Of a stretch of DNA of 30,640 bases, positions 22,594 through 30,476 are shown piece after piece. Each line of letters opens with the position of its first letter. Within the stretch, counting starts at the first letter, position 1. This DNA is from a virus, in IMG/VR virus record IMGVR_UViG_3300005529_000544, positions 1 to 30,640 of that record; one strand, 5' to 3'. A program made the translations under genes and the position numbers. The notes beneath the pieces were generated by a model. The model was not told the DNA's origin. It made no database searches and worked only from the letters and a program-made list of their open reading frames with translations.

Positions 22594-23040
22594 ATGACAA
22601 CAGAGCAACTTTACCAAATCGAACTCGAATCGCCCTGCTTCACCGCGCTGGCCCCGACTGACCGGGAGGATTACGACGCAGGGGATGCCTGGCCGGAACG
22701 TCTATCAAGAGCCATCGTAGAACTTTGTCACGCGGTTGCGGAGGCAAATGCCGAAAATCCGGGTAACGCCGCAGGCGGGTTAATAAATCCAGCGCGCGAT
22801 CCAGAGAGTAAAGAATCAAGCCTCGAAGCTCTGCTGACGCATCCGGCCAACGACCTGTATCTATGTATTGAAGGAAATATGCGCGGACTGCTCGCGCGGG
22901 CTCTTCTTCGCCTCGAAGGCCATCCGGTAAATCCGGCAGTGGCAGAATCAATGTCTTTCGAATCTTGCTGGCCTGCATCCGCAGAGCATTCAACAGCGGT
23001 TCCAGCCATGGCGGGGAGCCCGGATACATCTCGGCCATGA
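22594..23040 (+). CDS. Early gene, unknown
   Basis: 148 residues from ATG 22594, with GGAG about 12 bases upstream, and a TGA at 23038 that overlaps the next ATG (ATGA), typical of this operon. The first 60 residues (MTTEQLYQIELESPCFTALAPTDRED..., WPERLSRAIVELCHAVAEANAEN) look like a real protein; the C-terminal part is less convincing. A long open frame also exists on the opposite strand (22640-23038). I favour + because of operon direction and coupling. Confidence 0.45.
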   Translation: MTTEQLYQIELESPCFTALAPTDREDYDAGDAWPERLSRAIVELCHAVAEANAENPGNAAGGLINPARDPESKESSLEALLTHPANDLYLCIEGNMRGLLARALLRLEGHPVNPAVAESMSFESCWPASAEHSTAVPAMAGSPDTSRP

Positions 23041-23522
23041 AAGCTATGCCTTCCTATTTTGCACCGCTCGGGACGGCTGAGGTTTTGACAGCTTTGCAGC
23101 CGGGCGCGATGGAGCGGCTGGTTTGCGAGACGTGCGCGGCTTTCGATCTTTGGATCGACGCGCTTTCGATGGAGGAGCTGGGCGCGCTCCCTTTCCGGAT
23201 CGACTCGGTTCGCGGCGAGCTGGGCTTTGTGAAGATTTTCCTGCGCGATGCGCGGCTCGGTCTAGCTCCAGGTTTATTTGATCGAGCGCGCCGCGAGCTT
23301 CTGCAATCAGCGTTGCGTAAGTTGCCAGGCGTTCTTCAATCGAGCGTCGAAACTGCGCCGCTTCCGAGCGCAAAGTGTCGATCTCGCGCTGGAGGCGCGA
23401 AAGCTCCGCGCGCAGGACAGGCGGCTCGCCGCCGGGAGGATATTCGCTCATCCCGCAGAGCTAAGACGAAAACGCAATCCGCGTCATGCGGGAAAAAAGG
23501 AGCGGTCAAACCGGCCCGTTAA
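23037..23522 (+). CDS. Early gene, unknown, basic C-terminus
   Basis: 161 residues from ATG 23037, four-base overlapped with the previous stop. Residues 1-85 are well-formed (MPSYFAPLGTAEVLTALQPGAMERLVCETCAAFDLW...ELGFVKIFLRDAR). The rest, from about residue 100, is a low-complexity Arg/Lys/Ala tail. A long opposite-strand frame (23044-23451), whose start encodes a coiled coil, overlaps the tail. The + reading is supported by coupling, but the C-terminal half may be misread. Confidence 0.4.
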   Translation: MKAMPSYFAPLGTAEVLTALQPGAMERLVCETCAAFDLWIDALSMEELGALPFRIDSVRGELGFVKIFLRDARLGLAPGLFDRARRELLQSALRKLPGVLQSSVETAPLPSAKCRSRAGGAKAPRAGQAARRREDIRSSRRAKTKTQSASCGKKGAVKPAR

Positions 23523-23525
23523 ACA

Positions 23526-23738
23526 ATGGAAGCCTCCTTTAAACAGATCGTCGCACTGGCCTGGAGCCATTGCCCGCCGGAAAAGCGGGAGATGCTGCTG
23601 CGGGACATTCTTAACGTCGCACGCGGATTGCGCGGATGCGACTGCGAGAAAATCGAAAACAGCGCCGATGCACTCCTCTCGCTGGTGCAATCCGTCAACC
23701 GCAAATCCGCCGAGTTTGCCAGCCTGTTAACGCCATGA
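23526..23738 (+). CDS. Early gene, unknown
   Basis: 70 residues (MEASFKQIVALAWSHCPPEKREMLLRDILN...), helical with one Cys-Asp-Cys motif (GCDCEKIEN). It starts 3 bases after the previous stop and its TGA overlaps the next ATG (ATGA). Not recognised. Confidence 0.5.
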   Translation: MEASFKQIVALAWSHCPPEKREMLLRDILNVARGLRGCDCEKIENSADALLSLVQSVNRKSAEFASLLTP

Positions 23739-23932
23739 AAAAGAACGGAACACCGATCGTGCATCAAATTTCGCTGGCCGGGCATGGCTGTAGCGTGGAG
23801 CGCCGCAAGGGACTCAGTGGCGCGGTGTCCGCCGCCTGCAACGCCTTTTTCCTCCGGCGCGGCATTTCCACCCAGCTCACCGCTCAATACGGGCGCGGCC
23901 TGCCGCTGCGTCCCCGCAACAAGAACCGTTAA
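23735..23932 (+). CDS. Early gene, small basic protein, unknown
   Basis: 65 residues from ATG 23735, ATGA-coupled to the previous gene (MKKNGTPIVHQISLAGHGCSVERR...). Basic with a single central hydrophobic patch (SAACNAFFLRRGISTQL). No family recognised. Confidence 0.45.
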   Translation: MKKNGTPIVHQISLAGHGCSVERRKGLSGAVSAACNAFFLRRGISTQLTAQYGRGLPLRPRNKNR

Positions 23933-23938
23933 ACAATT

Positions 23939-24112
23939 ATGAGACGCGAAAACAACCGTAAAACCCTCCTTTGCGCCTGTGGCTGCGGACGCAGAAATGA
24001 CCAATGTTCGGGCGAGGCGTTGAGCTGGATCGATGGACTTTGCCTGATGGCTGGCCGGCGCCGGCCTGTGCCAGTGCAAACCGAAATGCCGATGCTGGAG
24101 CCAGCGCGATGA
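23939..24112 (+). CDS. Early small Cys-rich protein
   Basis: 57 residues beginning MRRENNRKTLLCACGCGRRND. Cys at 12, 14, 16, 23 and 35 form a compact metal-binding cluster candidate (CACGC...C...C). It starts 6 bases after the previous stop and its TGA overlaps the next ATG (ATGA). The C-terminal part is Pro/Met/Arg-rich. Family unknown. Confidence 0.5.
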   Translation: MRRENNRKTLLCACGCGRRNDQCSGEALSWIDGLCLMAGRRRPVPVQTEMPMLEPAR

Positions 24113-24321
24113 ACGCCACGCAAAAGCAAATCGTGAGCACGGCCAATGCGCTCCGCGCGATGGGCGAGGAGCGGTGCGACATCGTGGTCGCGGGCGTGAA
24201 GGTGCGCGTCTTTGCCAATAGCGAAAACACCGCGCCACTCAACGCTCGCACGCTCCTGCGGGTGCTCCGCAACGCCAAGATTGATTTCAAAATTCTCCAT
24301 GAACGCGCTCGCAATAACTAA
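24109..24321 (+). CDS. Early gene, unknown
   Basis: 70 residues from ATG 24109 (MNATQKQIVSTANALRAMGEERCDIVVAGVKV...), helix followed by strand, Ala/Arg/Asn-rich. It is coupled to the previous gene by ATGA and overlaps the next by 23 bases. Not recognised. Confidence 0.5.
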   Translation: MNATQKQIVSTANALRAMGEERCDIVVAGVKVRVFANSENTAPLNARTLLRVLRNAKIDFKILHERARNN

Positions 24322-24934
24322 ACCTGCCACACTGGCGACCGACGCCGACTTTCACATCGTCGAGCAACCGAGGTGGATGACCTTTCACCGGCTGGCGATG
24401 CAGAGCGCCCGCGAGGCGGTGCTTTACGCCGCGCTCTGCGGGCTGGAGCTGATGCGCGTGCGGGCAGGGATGCCGCGCGGCGAGTGGCTGCCGTGGCTGG
24501 AGGAGCACTTCCCAGGCAGCGCGCGCACGGCCCAGCGTTACGTGGGCGTGGGCGAGATTCTGGAGTGCCGGATGAGAAATGCGACACATGGGTCGCATTT
24601 GACAACCGTGTTTAACACGCTGCTCGACGGAGGCGTGTTGCCTGATGACCGGCGCGAGGCGGCGCTCGATGCGCTGCACGAGATCGCCCCGGCGTCGACC
24701 CCGCGCCAGCTTTTCCTCGAATGCGGTGTGCTCAAGCACGCTGAGAGCCCGCACGCGGCGGCGAAGAAGGCGAAGAAACAACTGGCGAAACAGGCGGGCA
24801 TCGACACGCCGATCATGGAGACATGGCTGCGGATGAACCGCGCGAAGCGGCTCCGGTTCGTGCGCGAAAACATCGACGTGCTGGAGGAATTGATCGCGGA
24901 GGCGAAGAAGCTCCGCCGGAAAGGAGCGATCTAA
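24299..24934 (+). CDS. DUF3102 family protein
   Basis: 211 residues from ATG 24299. Residues 31-82 match the DUF3102 core: AVLYAALCGLELMRVRAGMP, GEWLPWLEEHFPGSARTAQRYVGVGE, i.e. 'a...a...G..L...k....hGeW..wl......s.rtAqrym'. The rest is helical and basic (HAAAKKAKKQLAKQAGIDTP..., KAKRLRFVRENIDVLEELI). DUF3102 occurs in phage and plasmid early/replication regions and is thought DNA-linked. Its TAA overlaps the transposase ATG (TAATG), so the two may be translated together. Confidence 0.75.
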   Translation: MNALAITKPATLATDADFHIVEQPRWMTFHRLAMQSAREAVLYAALCGLELMRVRAGMPRGEWLPWLEEHFPGSARTAQRYVGVGEILECRMRNATHGSHLTTVFNTLLDGGVLPDDRREAALDALHEIAPASTPRQLFLECGVLKHAESPHAAAKKAKKQLAKQAGIDTPIMETWLRMNRAKRLRFVRENIDVLEELIAEAKKLRRKGAI

Positions 24935-27270
24935 TGAACCTGCAAATTCTACCCGAACAGGAACGGTTGCCGGCGGCGGCATGGGCCGGGTTGCTCGGCA
25001 TCAGCGAAAGAGGGTTTCGCCTGCGCGCGCCCGAGCCGGTGATCGAGGAGCGCGGAAGCGGCGGCATGCAGACTTTCCGCTTTGGCGACCTGCCGGAGGA
25101 TTGGCGCGCACAACTCGCCGCACGGCTGGAGGAGGATCGCGGACGCGATTTTTCCTCGCTGGTCTCCTCGCAGTCGGTCGGCTGGAAACCGCGCATGGAA
25201 TTTGCCGCCTTCCCGCAGGCGACACGGGAAAAGGCAAAAAAGATGTTCGACGTGATGGAAGCTTACTTTGCCACGCTGGAGGCGACCGGACGCCGGGCGA
25301 GCGCGGAGGAACGGGCGCAGGCGATGTTTAAAAGCCTCTTTAGTTTCATCGACAAGGACACACTGGAGCTTGTCGAGCGCACCATCAGCGCGCACCGCGT
25401 GCGCGGGAAGGCGAAGGCGATCGAGCGGCTCGGCGGCTGGGAATTACTCAAGGCGCAACGGATCGCGCTCACATTCCTCTGCGATAACAAGAACGTCCCC
25501 CACAAGAACCGGCTCGAAATCCCCGCTGCGTTCGTGAAGGCGTTTCGCGCGAAATGCCTGGAGCCGGGCGTCGTGAGCGTGAGCGCGGCCTTTATCTATT
25601 TTGAGCTGCTCTGGCAGCATGGCGAGGAAGTGCCCGGACTCGGGCGGGCGCGGCGCGAGGATGAGCCGTTCCCTTTCAAGCTGGCGCAACTGCGCAGCGC
25701 CAAGGTAATCCCGACCCGAGCGGCGCGATTGATGGCCACGCTCGGCAAAGGCCACGCAATGCTCAATGGCGCGCTCCCGTCGCTTCCGTGCAGTCGCGCG
25801 AAGCTCGGGCTGCGGCAGCGCATCGAGTTTGACGACAAACGGCCCGATCTCAATGTCATCGGCGACGATGGCCGGATTTTCCAGCCGTGGATTTATTTCG
25901 CGCGCGATGTCGCCACCGGCCAGATCATCGACTTTGCGCTGCGGCCAGATGGGAACATGAAGCAGCGCGACGTAGTGGATTTGACGGTCGCGGTGATCCG
26001 GTTCAGCGGCTTCGCGCCGGGTGCGATGTTGAAATTCGAGCACGGCACGGTCTCGATCTCCGAGGATCGTGCGGAGTATCTGCGCAAGCAATTCGGCCTG
26101 CAAATCTCCCGCACCGAGCTGCTCGGCGGACGCGGCGCGACCGGCCTCTGGCGCGAGAAGACGCGCGGCAACCCGCGTGGCAAACCTTACATCGAGTCGT
26201 TCAACAACGTTTTTACTCACCTGATCGGCTTCTTGAAAGGGCAGCGTGGCAACGATGCGCGCGTGGCGATGCCCGACATGCACGGCGACCCGAACCTCAC
26301 CCCCGCCACGCTCACGCACAAAAATTACCGGCTCAAAAACTCAATCACCGAGGAGGCGCTCCTTTGCGCGCAAAACGCGGTGATGTGCCAGTATTTCGAG
26401 ACGGGCGAAATCCTCGACGCCCGTGCGGCCTGCGCGCAAAGCGGCATCGAGGCACCGCTGGTGCACCTTGCCGATTTTCTCGAATGGCTCAAGCTCGCGA
26501 TCGCCTACTACAACCGGCGGCGCGGGCACCGGATGGACGGTTTCGCGAAGATCGAGGTCAACGGGAGGCTGGTGACCGAAAGCCCCGACGACAAGGAAAA
26601 GCGCCTGCTCGCCGAGATGGGCGCGCGCGGCGAATCGCTCCTGCGGATCAGCGAAAAAGATGCGGCTCTGCTGATGATGCGGATCGCGCGGGCAACATTC
26701 ACCGCCAACGGCTGCGTGATCAATGGCTGCCGGTTCTGGCACGAACACAGCCGCGTCGTGCACGAGGCGCAACGCGTGGGTAAAAAGGAATTTCTGATCA
26801 TTCACGATGTGGACCGTCCATTTGAGATTCACGTCCTCAAAAACCCCGTCTCGCACATCGACGAGTGCAACGAAAAACTGGCCGATGACGCCGAGAAACC
26901 GGAGCACCTCGAAACCATCCCGATGTTTGTGCCGCCGGAGCGCACCGACCCCGAGGCAATGATCCGCCGCAACGAGCGGCAGGCGATCAATCACAACCGG
27001 ATTGCCCGCGAGGCGTTGATTGGTTCACAGGTTTACATCGAGGCCGAGACCGCCCGGCGCGAAGGCAACACCGCCGCGCTCGATGCGCTCCGCGCCCGTG
27101 TCTGCGGCCTCACCGCACAAGTCGCGCGCGAGCTGCCGGAGAGCGAACTGGCCGGCCGGATCAACAGCGCGGAATCCCGCGCGGCGCAGCGCGATGCGGC
27201 CAAGCCGAAATACATCGAGTCGCTGGGCGATGAGCGCGACTGGGCCGCGACGCAGGAGGATGAGACATGA
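24934..27270 (+). CDS. MuA-like DDE transposase with a Glu at the second catalytic position
   Basis: 778 residues (MuA is 663) from ATG 24934. Residues 14-65 resemble the MuA N-terminal enhancer-binding winged helix (AWAGLLGISERGFRLR..., FRFGDLPEDWRAQLA). Catalytic core at 293-425: LRQRIEFDDKRPD (D300/D301), GRIFQPWIYFARDV, LKFEHGTVSISE (E369), and GKPYIESFNNVF (E421). MuA needs D269, D336 and E392; spacing here (68, 52) is close to 67 and 56, but E369 stands where Asp336 should be. Residues 595-645 (VVHEAQRVGKKEFLIIHDVDRPFEIHV) look like the Mu C-terminal beta-barrel. The C-terminal extension (650-778) is charged. The enzyme pairs phage ends and joins them to target DNA. Confidence 0.88.
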   Translation: MNLQILPEQERLPAAAWAGLLGISERGFRLRAPEPVIEERGSGGMQTFRFGDLPEDWRAQLAARLEEDRGRDFSSLVSSQSVGWKPRMEFAAFPQATREKAKKMFDVMEAYFATLEATGRRASAEERAQAMFKSLFSFIDKDTLELVERTISAHRVRGKAKAIERLGGWELLKAQRIALTFLCDNKNVPHKNRLEIPAAFVKAFRAKCLEPGVVSVSAAFIYFELLWQHGEEVPGLGRARREDEPFPFKLAQLRSAKVIPTRAARLMATLGKGHAMLNGALPSLPCSRAKLGLRQRIEFDDKRPDLNVIGDDGRIFQPWIYFARDVATGQIIDFALRPDGNMKQRDVVDLTVAVIRFSGFAPGAMLKFEHGTVSISEDRAEYLRKQFGLQISRTELLGGRGATGLWREKTRGNPRGKPYIESFNNVFTHLIGFLKGQRGNDARVAMPDMHGDPNLTPATLTHKNYRLKNSITEEALLCAQNAVMCQYFETGEILDARAACAQSGIEAPLVHLADFLEWLKLAIAYYNRRRGHRMDGFAKIEVNGRLVTESPDDKEKRLLAEMGARGESLLRISEKDAALLMMRIARATFTANGCVINGCRFWHEHSRVVHEAQRVGKKEFLIIHDVDRPFEIHVLKNPVSHIDECNEKLADDAEKPEHLETIPMFVPPERTDPEAMIRRNERQAINHNRIAREALIGSQVYIEAETARREGNTAALDALRARVCGLTAQVARELPESELAGRINSAESRAAQRDAAKPKYIESLGDERDWAATQEDET

Positions 27271-27386
27271 ATTTTGATCAATCTGCCGCGCCACGCGGCG
27301 CAACAGAGCGGGGCGCTCTCGTGAGCAGCGAAGCCTCAGCACGTGGCAATTTTTCCAATCAATTAACCACAACACCACAAACCTAG
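27267..27386 (+). CDS. Possible 39-residue ORF between A and B
   Basis: ATG at 27267 overlaps the transposase TGA (ATGA). It encodes 39 residues (MNFDQSAAPRGATERGALVS...) ending at TAG 27386; the following 19 bases to the ATG of the B-like gene are A/C-rich. Polar, no motif. Either a real coupled peptide or a chance frame in the 135-base gap. Confidence 0.3.
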   Translation: MNFDQSAAPRGATERGALVSSEASARGNFSNQLTTTPQT

Positions 27387-27405
27387 AAACCACACACCCT
27401 CCCAC

Positions 27406-28584
27406 ATGTCCACTACACGACTTGCCCCTCCCGGCGCAGACCCCGATGCCAGCAACGAGCGTTACCTCGCCAGCGCGAAGCTGCGCGGGATTGCGATCGG
27501 GCTGAACATCGTCGCCCGCGTCGCGCGCATCCGCCCGCCGCAGGAGCGCGACGCGATGCTCTGGCTCTGCAATTACGCCCGGCTGCGCGATCTCACCGCC
27601 GACGCCCTCAGCGGCGAACTCGACCTCGACCGCACGGAAATCCGCCGCGCGCTCACCGATCCCGACGCCGATCTCACCCGCTTTGTGCGACAGGTCGACC
27701 TGCTGCGGGGCCGTTTCGAGCGGCACCTGCACGAGGAACGCGCCGCGCAACGCCGCGACTGGCGGCTGGTGGGCGAGTTTGACAAGGCGCTGGGAAAAAT
27801 CGCCGACACGAAGGTGCGCCGGAAGATCGGCAACGCCTTTAAAATGGCGCTGGCCGAGCCGCAGATCATCGAGATCACCGGCAAAACCCGCATGGGCAAA
27901 AGCATCTGCGCGCGGCACGAGTATTTTAAAAACCTGCACCGCGCCTGCTGGCTCACCGCGCCATTTGGACCCACGGAAAAGGACTGGACGGAAGCCCTGG
28001 GCAGCGCGCTCGGCGTCCACATCGGCACCAACGGGAAAAACAGCGAGGCCCGCCCGAAGATCATGGCCTGTTTCGGCCCGAACCGGATCAACCTCTTAAT
28101 TGTGGACGAGGCGCATTATCTCTGGCCGAAGGATTTGCGCAATTCGCCGTCGCGGATCGAGTTTCTCCGGTTCCTGTGGGAACTCCACGGCGTGAGCGTG
28201 ATCATTTTAGCCACGCCGCAATACAGCGAGGCGCTCACCGGCGCGATGAACGATAACCCGCGCTGGGCTCCCGGCCAGTGGGTGGGCCGGGTGCAGACCT
28301 TCCCGCTCGCCGACACGATGAGCGAGCCCGACCTCGCCGCCGTGGCGCGGCATCACGCGCCCGACGCGAGCGAGCCGGTGATCAAGCAGCTCGTCGAGCA
28401 GGCGCTCAGCAGCGAGGGCTATTGCGGCGCAATGGTGAAGGCGATCGAGCGCGCCCGGTTCAAGGCCGAGGCCGGCCGCCCGCTCACGGTGGAGCTGGTA
28501 AAAGAGGCGCAACGGCAACTGGAACGCGAAGCGCGGGTGGCGGCGCTCACGCCGAGGTTTGGGAGAAATGGGAGGGCGCAATGA
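27406..28584 (+). CDS. MuB-like AAA+ ATPase, transposition target factor
   Basis: 392 residues. Walker A: ITGKTRMGKS (159-166); Walker B: LLIVDEAHYL (230-239, D234 E235); sensor-like IILATPQYSE; basic arm RWAPGQWVGRVQTFPL. Residues 20-100 form a longer N-terminal HTH-type region (LDLDRTEIRRALTDPD), as MuB also carries an N-terminal HTH. MuB binds target DNA and delivers it to MuA, and shields the phage's own ends from self-insertion. Directly follows the transposase, as in Mu and its relatives, and is coupled to the next gene by ATGA. Confidence 0.85.
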   Translation: MSTTRLAPPGADPDASNERYLASAKLRGIAIGLNIVARVARIRPPQERDAMLWLCNYARLRDLTADALSGELDLDRTEIRRALTDPDADLTRFVRQVDLLRGRFERHLHEERAAQRRDWRLVGEFDKALGKIADTKVRRKIGNAFKMALAEPQIIEITGKTRMGKSICARHEYFKNLHRACWLTAPFGPTEKDWTEALGSALGVHIGTNGKNSEARPKIMACFGPNRINLLIVDEAHYLWPKDLRNSPSRIEFLRFLWELHGVSVIILATPQYSEALTGAMNDNPRWAPGQWVGRVQTFPLADTMSEPDLAAVARHHAPDASEPVIKQLVEQALSSEGYCGAMVKAIERARFKAEAGRPLTVELVKEAQRQLEREARVAALTPRFGRNGRAQ

Positions 28585-28925
28585 GGACACCCGAGGGCGA
28601 CGCCATTTTTGCAGTGGTGAAAACGCGCGTGGGCCGCGACCACGCGATCACCAGCGCGGACATCTGCCGCGAGCTGCGCTGGCGGCCTTCGCGCGAACGG
28701 CAGGTGCGGCAGATCATCAGCGACGAGTCGATGCTCTGGCCGGAGATCGTCTGCGCCGCGCCGGGAAAAAACGGCGGGTTTTTCCGTGCCGAAACGCTCG
28801 ACGAACTCTGCATCTACGACAACTGGCTCACGGAGATCGCCGAGCGCGAGATGAACAAGCGCGACGCCTTCCGCGCGTATGTGCGGCAACAAGGCATCCG
28901 CCTGCCGGAAAGGGCGCACGCATGA
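28581..28925 (+). CDS. Winged-helix-like protein, unknown
   Basis: 114 residues from ATG 28581 (MRTPEGDAIFAVVKTRVGRDHAITSADI), ATGA-coupled to the ATPase. Residues 20-50 (AITSADICRELRWRPSRERQVRQIISDESM) look like a winged-helix DNA-binding fold, with a beta hairpin APGKNGGFFRAE following. Tail is charged (EREMNKRDAFRAYVRQQG). Role in transposition control or early regulation is possible. Confidence 0.55.
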   Translation: MRTPEGDAIFAVVKTRVGRDHAITSADICRELRWRPSRERQVRQIISDESMLWPEIVCAAPGKNGGFFRAETLDELCIYDNWLTEIAEREMNKRDAFRAYVRQQGIRLPERAHA

Positions 28926-29275
28926 GCAACCTCGAACTGCTGCAATTTCTCAAGGCCACTCACGCGGAGGCGCAGCGGGCGGTGGCGCTCCACGGCGAAT
29001 TTGCCTCGCTGCACGAGGCGCTGGGCGTGATGGATGAGGAGTTTCACGAGTTTAAACTGGAAGTTTATAAAAAAGCGGAAGCGCGCGACCCGCAGCGCGT
29101 TTACGACGAACTCGTCCAGATCGCAGCCATGTGCGCGAAAGCCGCGCAGTTGGTGAAGGCGAAAGCGTCCTACGACACCGCTCATGACTTTTTCTACGGC
29201 GGCGTTGCTTCGCAAATGAACGCGCTGATGAAAGCGGCCAGCGATCCTAATCCTTCGACGGTATACCCACGATGA
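28922..29275 (+). CDS. MazG-like protein
   Basis: 117 residues from ATG 28922, ATGA-coupled. The all-helical stretch LHEALGVMDEEFHEFKLEVYKKAEARDPQRVYDELVQIAAMCAKAAQ contains E39-E40-x-x-E43, the first MazG/NTP-pyrophosphohydrolase metal motif. The second motif (ExxD) appears as E63-L-V-Q66, so Asp is replaced by Gln, a change also seen in some phage MazG-like proteins with 'ELVQ(V/I)AA'. MazG-like enzymes hydrolyse nucleoside triphosphates; activity here is uncertain. Confidence 0.6.
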   Translation: MSNLELLQFLKATHAEAQRAVALHGEFASLHEALGVMDEEFHEFKLEVYKKAEARDPQRVYDELVQIAAMCAKAAQLVKAKASYDTAHDFFYGGVASQMNALMKAASDPNPSTVYPR

Positions 29276-29448
29276 ACACCCGCCCGCTCTGTCTCTGCTG
29301 CGAGGAAACCGAGGCCACGTGCTCCGATCCCGATCTCGGGCCGGTCTGCGGCGAATGCTTTGCGCTCCTGCACAACATCGCAGTCGGCCTGCGGCAGGCC
29401 ACTTTCGGTTTCCCGCGCTGCGGCACCAAACACCAAAAACCACAATGA
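29272..29448 (+). CDS. Small zinc-ribbon protein
   Basis: 58 residues from ATG 29272 (ATGA-coupled to the MazG-like gene). Cys at 7, 9, 10, 17, 26, 29 and 50, with CLCC...C...CGEC, look like a zinc ribbon with a second knuckle. Followed by a short helix (LLHNIAVGLRQAT). Function unknown. Confidence 0.55.
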   Translation: MNTRPLCLCCEETEATCSDPDLGPVCGECFALLHNIAVGLRQATFGFPRCGTKHQKPQ

Positions 29449-29455
29449 CCACCAC

Positions 29456-29989
29456 ATGAAAAAAGACAAATCACCCATCCCCGAATCCCCCGATTTCAAG
29501 AACGCGATCGACCTGCTCGCCCTCTATTCCGACGCCACGATCCGGCTCGCGGCGATCAAGGCCAGCCTCGACGCGAAAATGCTGCCGATCCTCGACAAGC
29601 GCCGCAAGGAATACACCCGGCTGCAGGCCGCCCAGGGCGAAGCGCAAAAGGCGCTCCAGGTCATCTGCGAGCGCAATCCGCACTGGTTCGTAAAACCGAA
29701 GACGCTCACCACCGCCTACGGCAAGCTGCAGTTCCGCAAATCGACCAGACTGGAATGTGCCGACGAGGCGGCGTGCATCCTGCGGATCGCGCGCGGCGGC
29801 GGACGCAAAAAATACCTGCGCCGCAAGGTGGAACTCAACATCGAGGCGCTGGAACGCTGCAGCGACGAGCAACTGGCCGAGTTTGGCATCACCCGCGTGA
29901 CCACCGAGAATTTCACCGTCAAACCGCTCGGCGTCCAGATCGGCGAAGCGTCCGCGACGGAAGAGGGCGAAAGCGAGGAAGCGGCATGA
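29456..29989 (+). CDS. gam: Gam-like host-nuclease inhibitor
   Basis: 177 residues from ATG 29456 (MKKDKSPIPESPDFKNAIDLL). Mu Gam features: an N-terminal long helix pair (IRLAAIKASLDAKMLPILDKRRKEYTRLQAAQGEAQKALQVICER), NPHWF at 83-87, then YGKLQFRKSTRLE, and LGVQIG-type strands near the end. Gam binds DNA ends like a bacterial Ku and protects the incoming phage DNA from exonucleases such as RecBCD. The place downstream of A and B matches other transposable phages. Overlaps the next gene by ATGA. Confidence 0.85.
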   Translation: MKKDKSPIPESPDFKNAIDLLALYSDATIRLAAIKASLDAKMLPILDKRRKEYTRLQAAQGEAQKALQVICERNPHWFVKPKTLTTAYGKLQFRKSTRLECADEAACILRIARGGGRKKYLRRKVELNIEALERCSDEQLAEFGITRVTTENFTVKPLGVQIGEASATEEGESEEAA

Positions 29990-30219
29990 AGCTCCCGAAC
30001 TGGATTTACCGTTACCGCGTGGTGCTGGAGCGGCACGGCTGCAGCCCCGGCCAGAAGCGCGGCGGGCTCGTGCGCCTCTTTCTCACCCGCAGCGGCACCG
30101 CGTGGGTGGCCGATGCGCGCCACGCCGGCACGTTCATCGGCACCCGCCCCGGAGCCAAAGCCTTCGCCGCCGCGCTCGCAGCGCAGGCGGAGGATGTGGA
30201 GAGGGGGTTTGTGCTGTGA
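29986..30219 (+). CDS. Small early protein, unknown
   Basis: 77 residues from ATG 29986 (MKLPNWIYRYRVVLERHG), ATGA-coupled to Gam. Basic and aromatic N-terminus, then beta-type segments (GLVRLFLTRSGTAWVADARHAGTF), ending with an acidic helix. No family recognised. Confidence 0.5.
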   Translation: MKLPNWIYRYRVVLERHGCSPGQKRGGLVRLFLTRSGTAWVADARHAGTFIGTRPGAKAFAAALAAQAEDVERGFVL

Positions 30220-30476
30220 GCGCATTTGTTAAAATTCTAGCCTGGTTTGTGGTGTGTGTTTGCTGGCTACTCGAAGTTCTTGCCATTCTGGGAGGCGTCG
30301 CGATCGCGCTGATGATTGCGGCCTCGATTGCTCGGAAAATGTGGGAAGATCGAGCGGTTCTATTGTTCTGTTTTGCGCTTGCGACAATCGCGACGCTGGT
30401 GTGTTGGCTGTATTCCCGCGCAAGACAATGGGCACTGCAGGTGGTGCAATCGAAAGTGAGGCCGGAAAGCCGATGA
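30216..30476 (+). CDS. Small membrane protein, two helices
   Basis: 86 residues from GTG 30216, sharing GTGA with the previous stop. Two transmembrane helices at about 5-36 (ILAWFVVCVCWLLEVLAILGG...) and 48-66 (AVLLFCFALATIATLVCWLY), then a basic tail. Its TGA overlaps the following ATG (ATGA). Function unknown. Confidence 0.5.
   Translation: MSAFVKILAWFVVCVCWLLEVLAILGGVAIALMIAASIARKMWEDRAVLLFCFALATIATLVCWLYSRARQWALQVVQSKVRPESR

Noticed and set aside
22640-23038. 132-residue frame on the - strand opposite the early genes
   Set aside because: Looks protein-like, but + frames fit the operon direction and ATGA coupling; listed only as a finding.
23044-23451. 135-residue coiled-coil frame on the - strand
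   Set aside because: Same reason as above; its C-terminal half is antisense to a better + protein.
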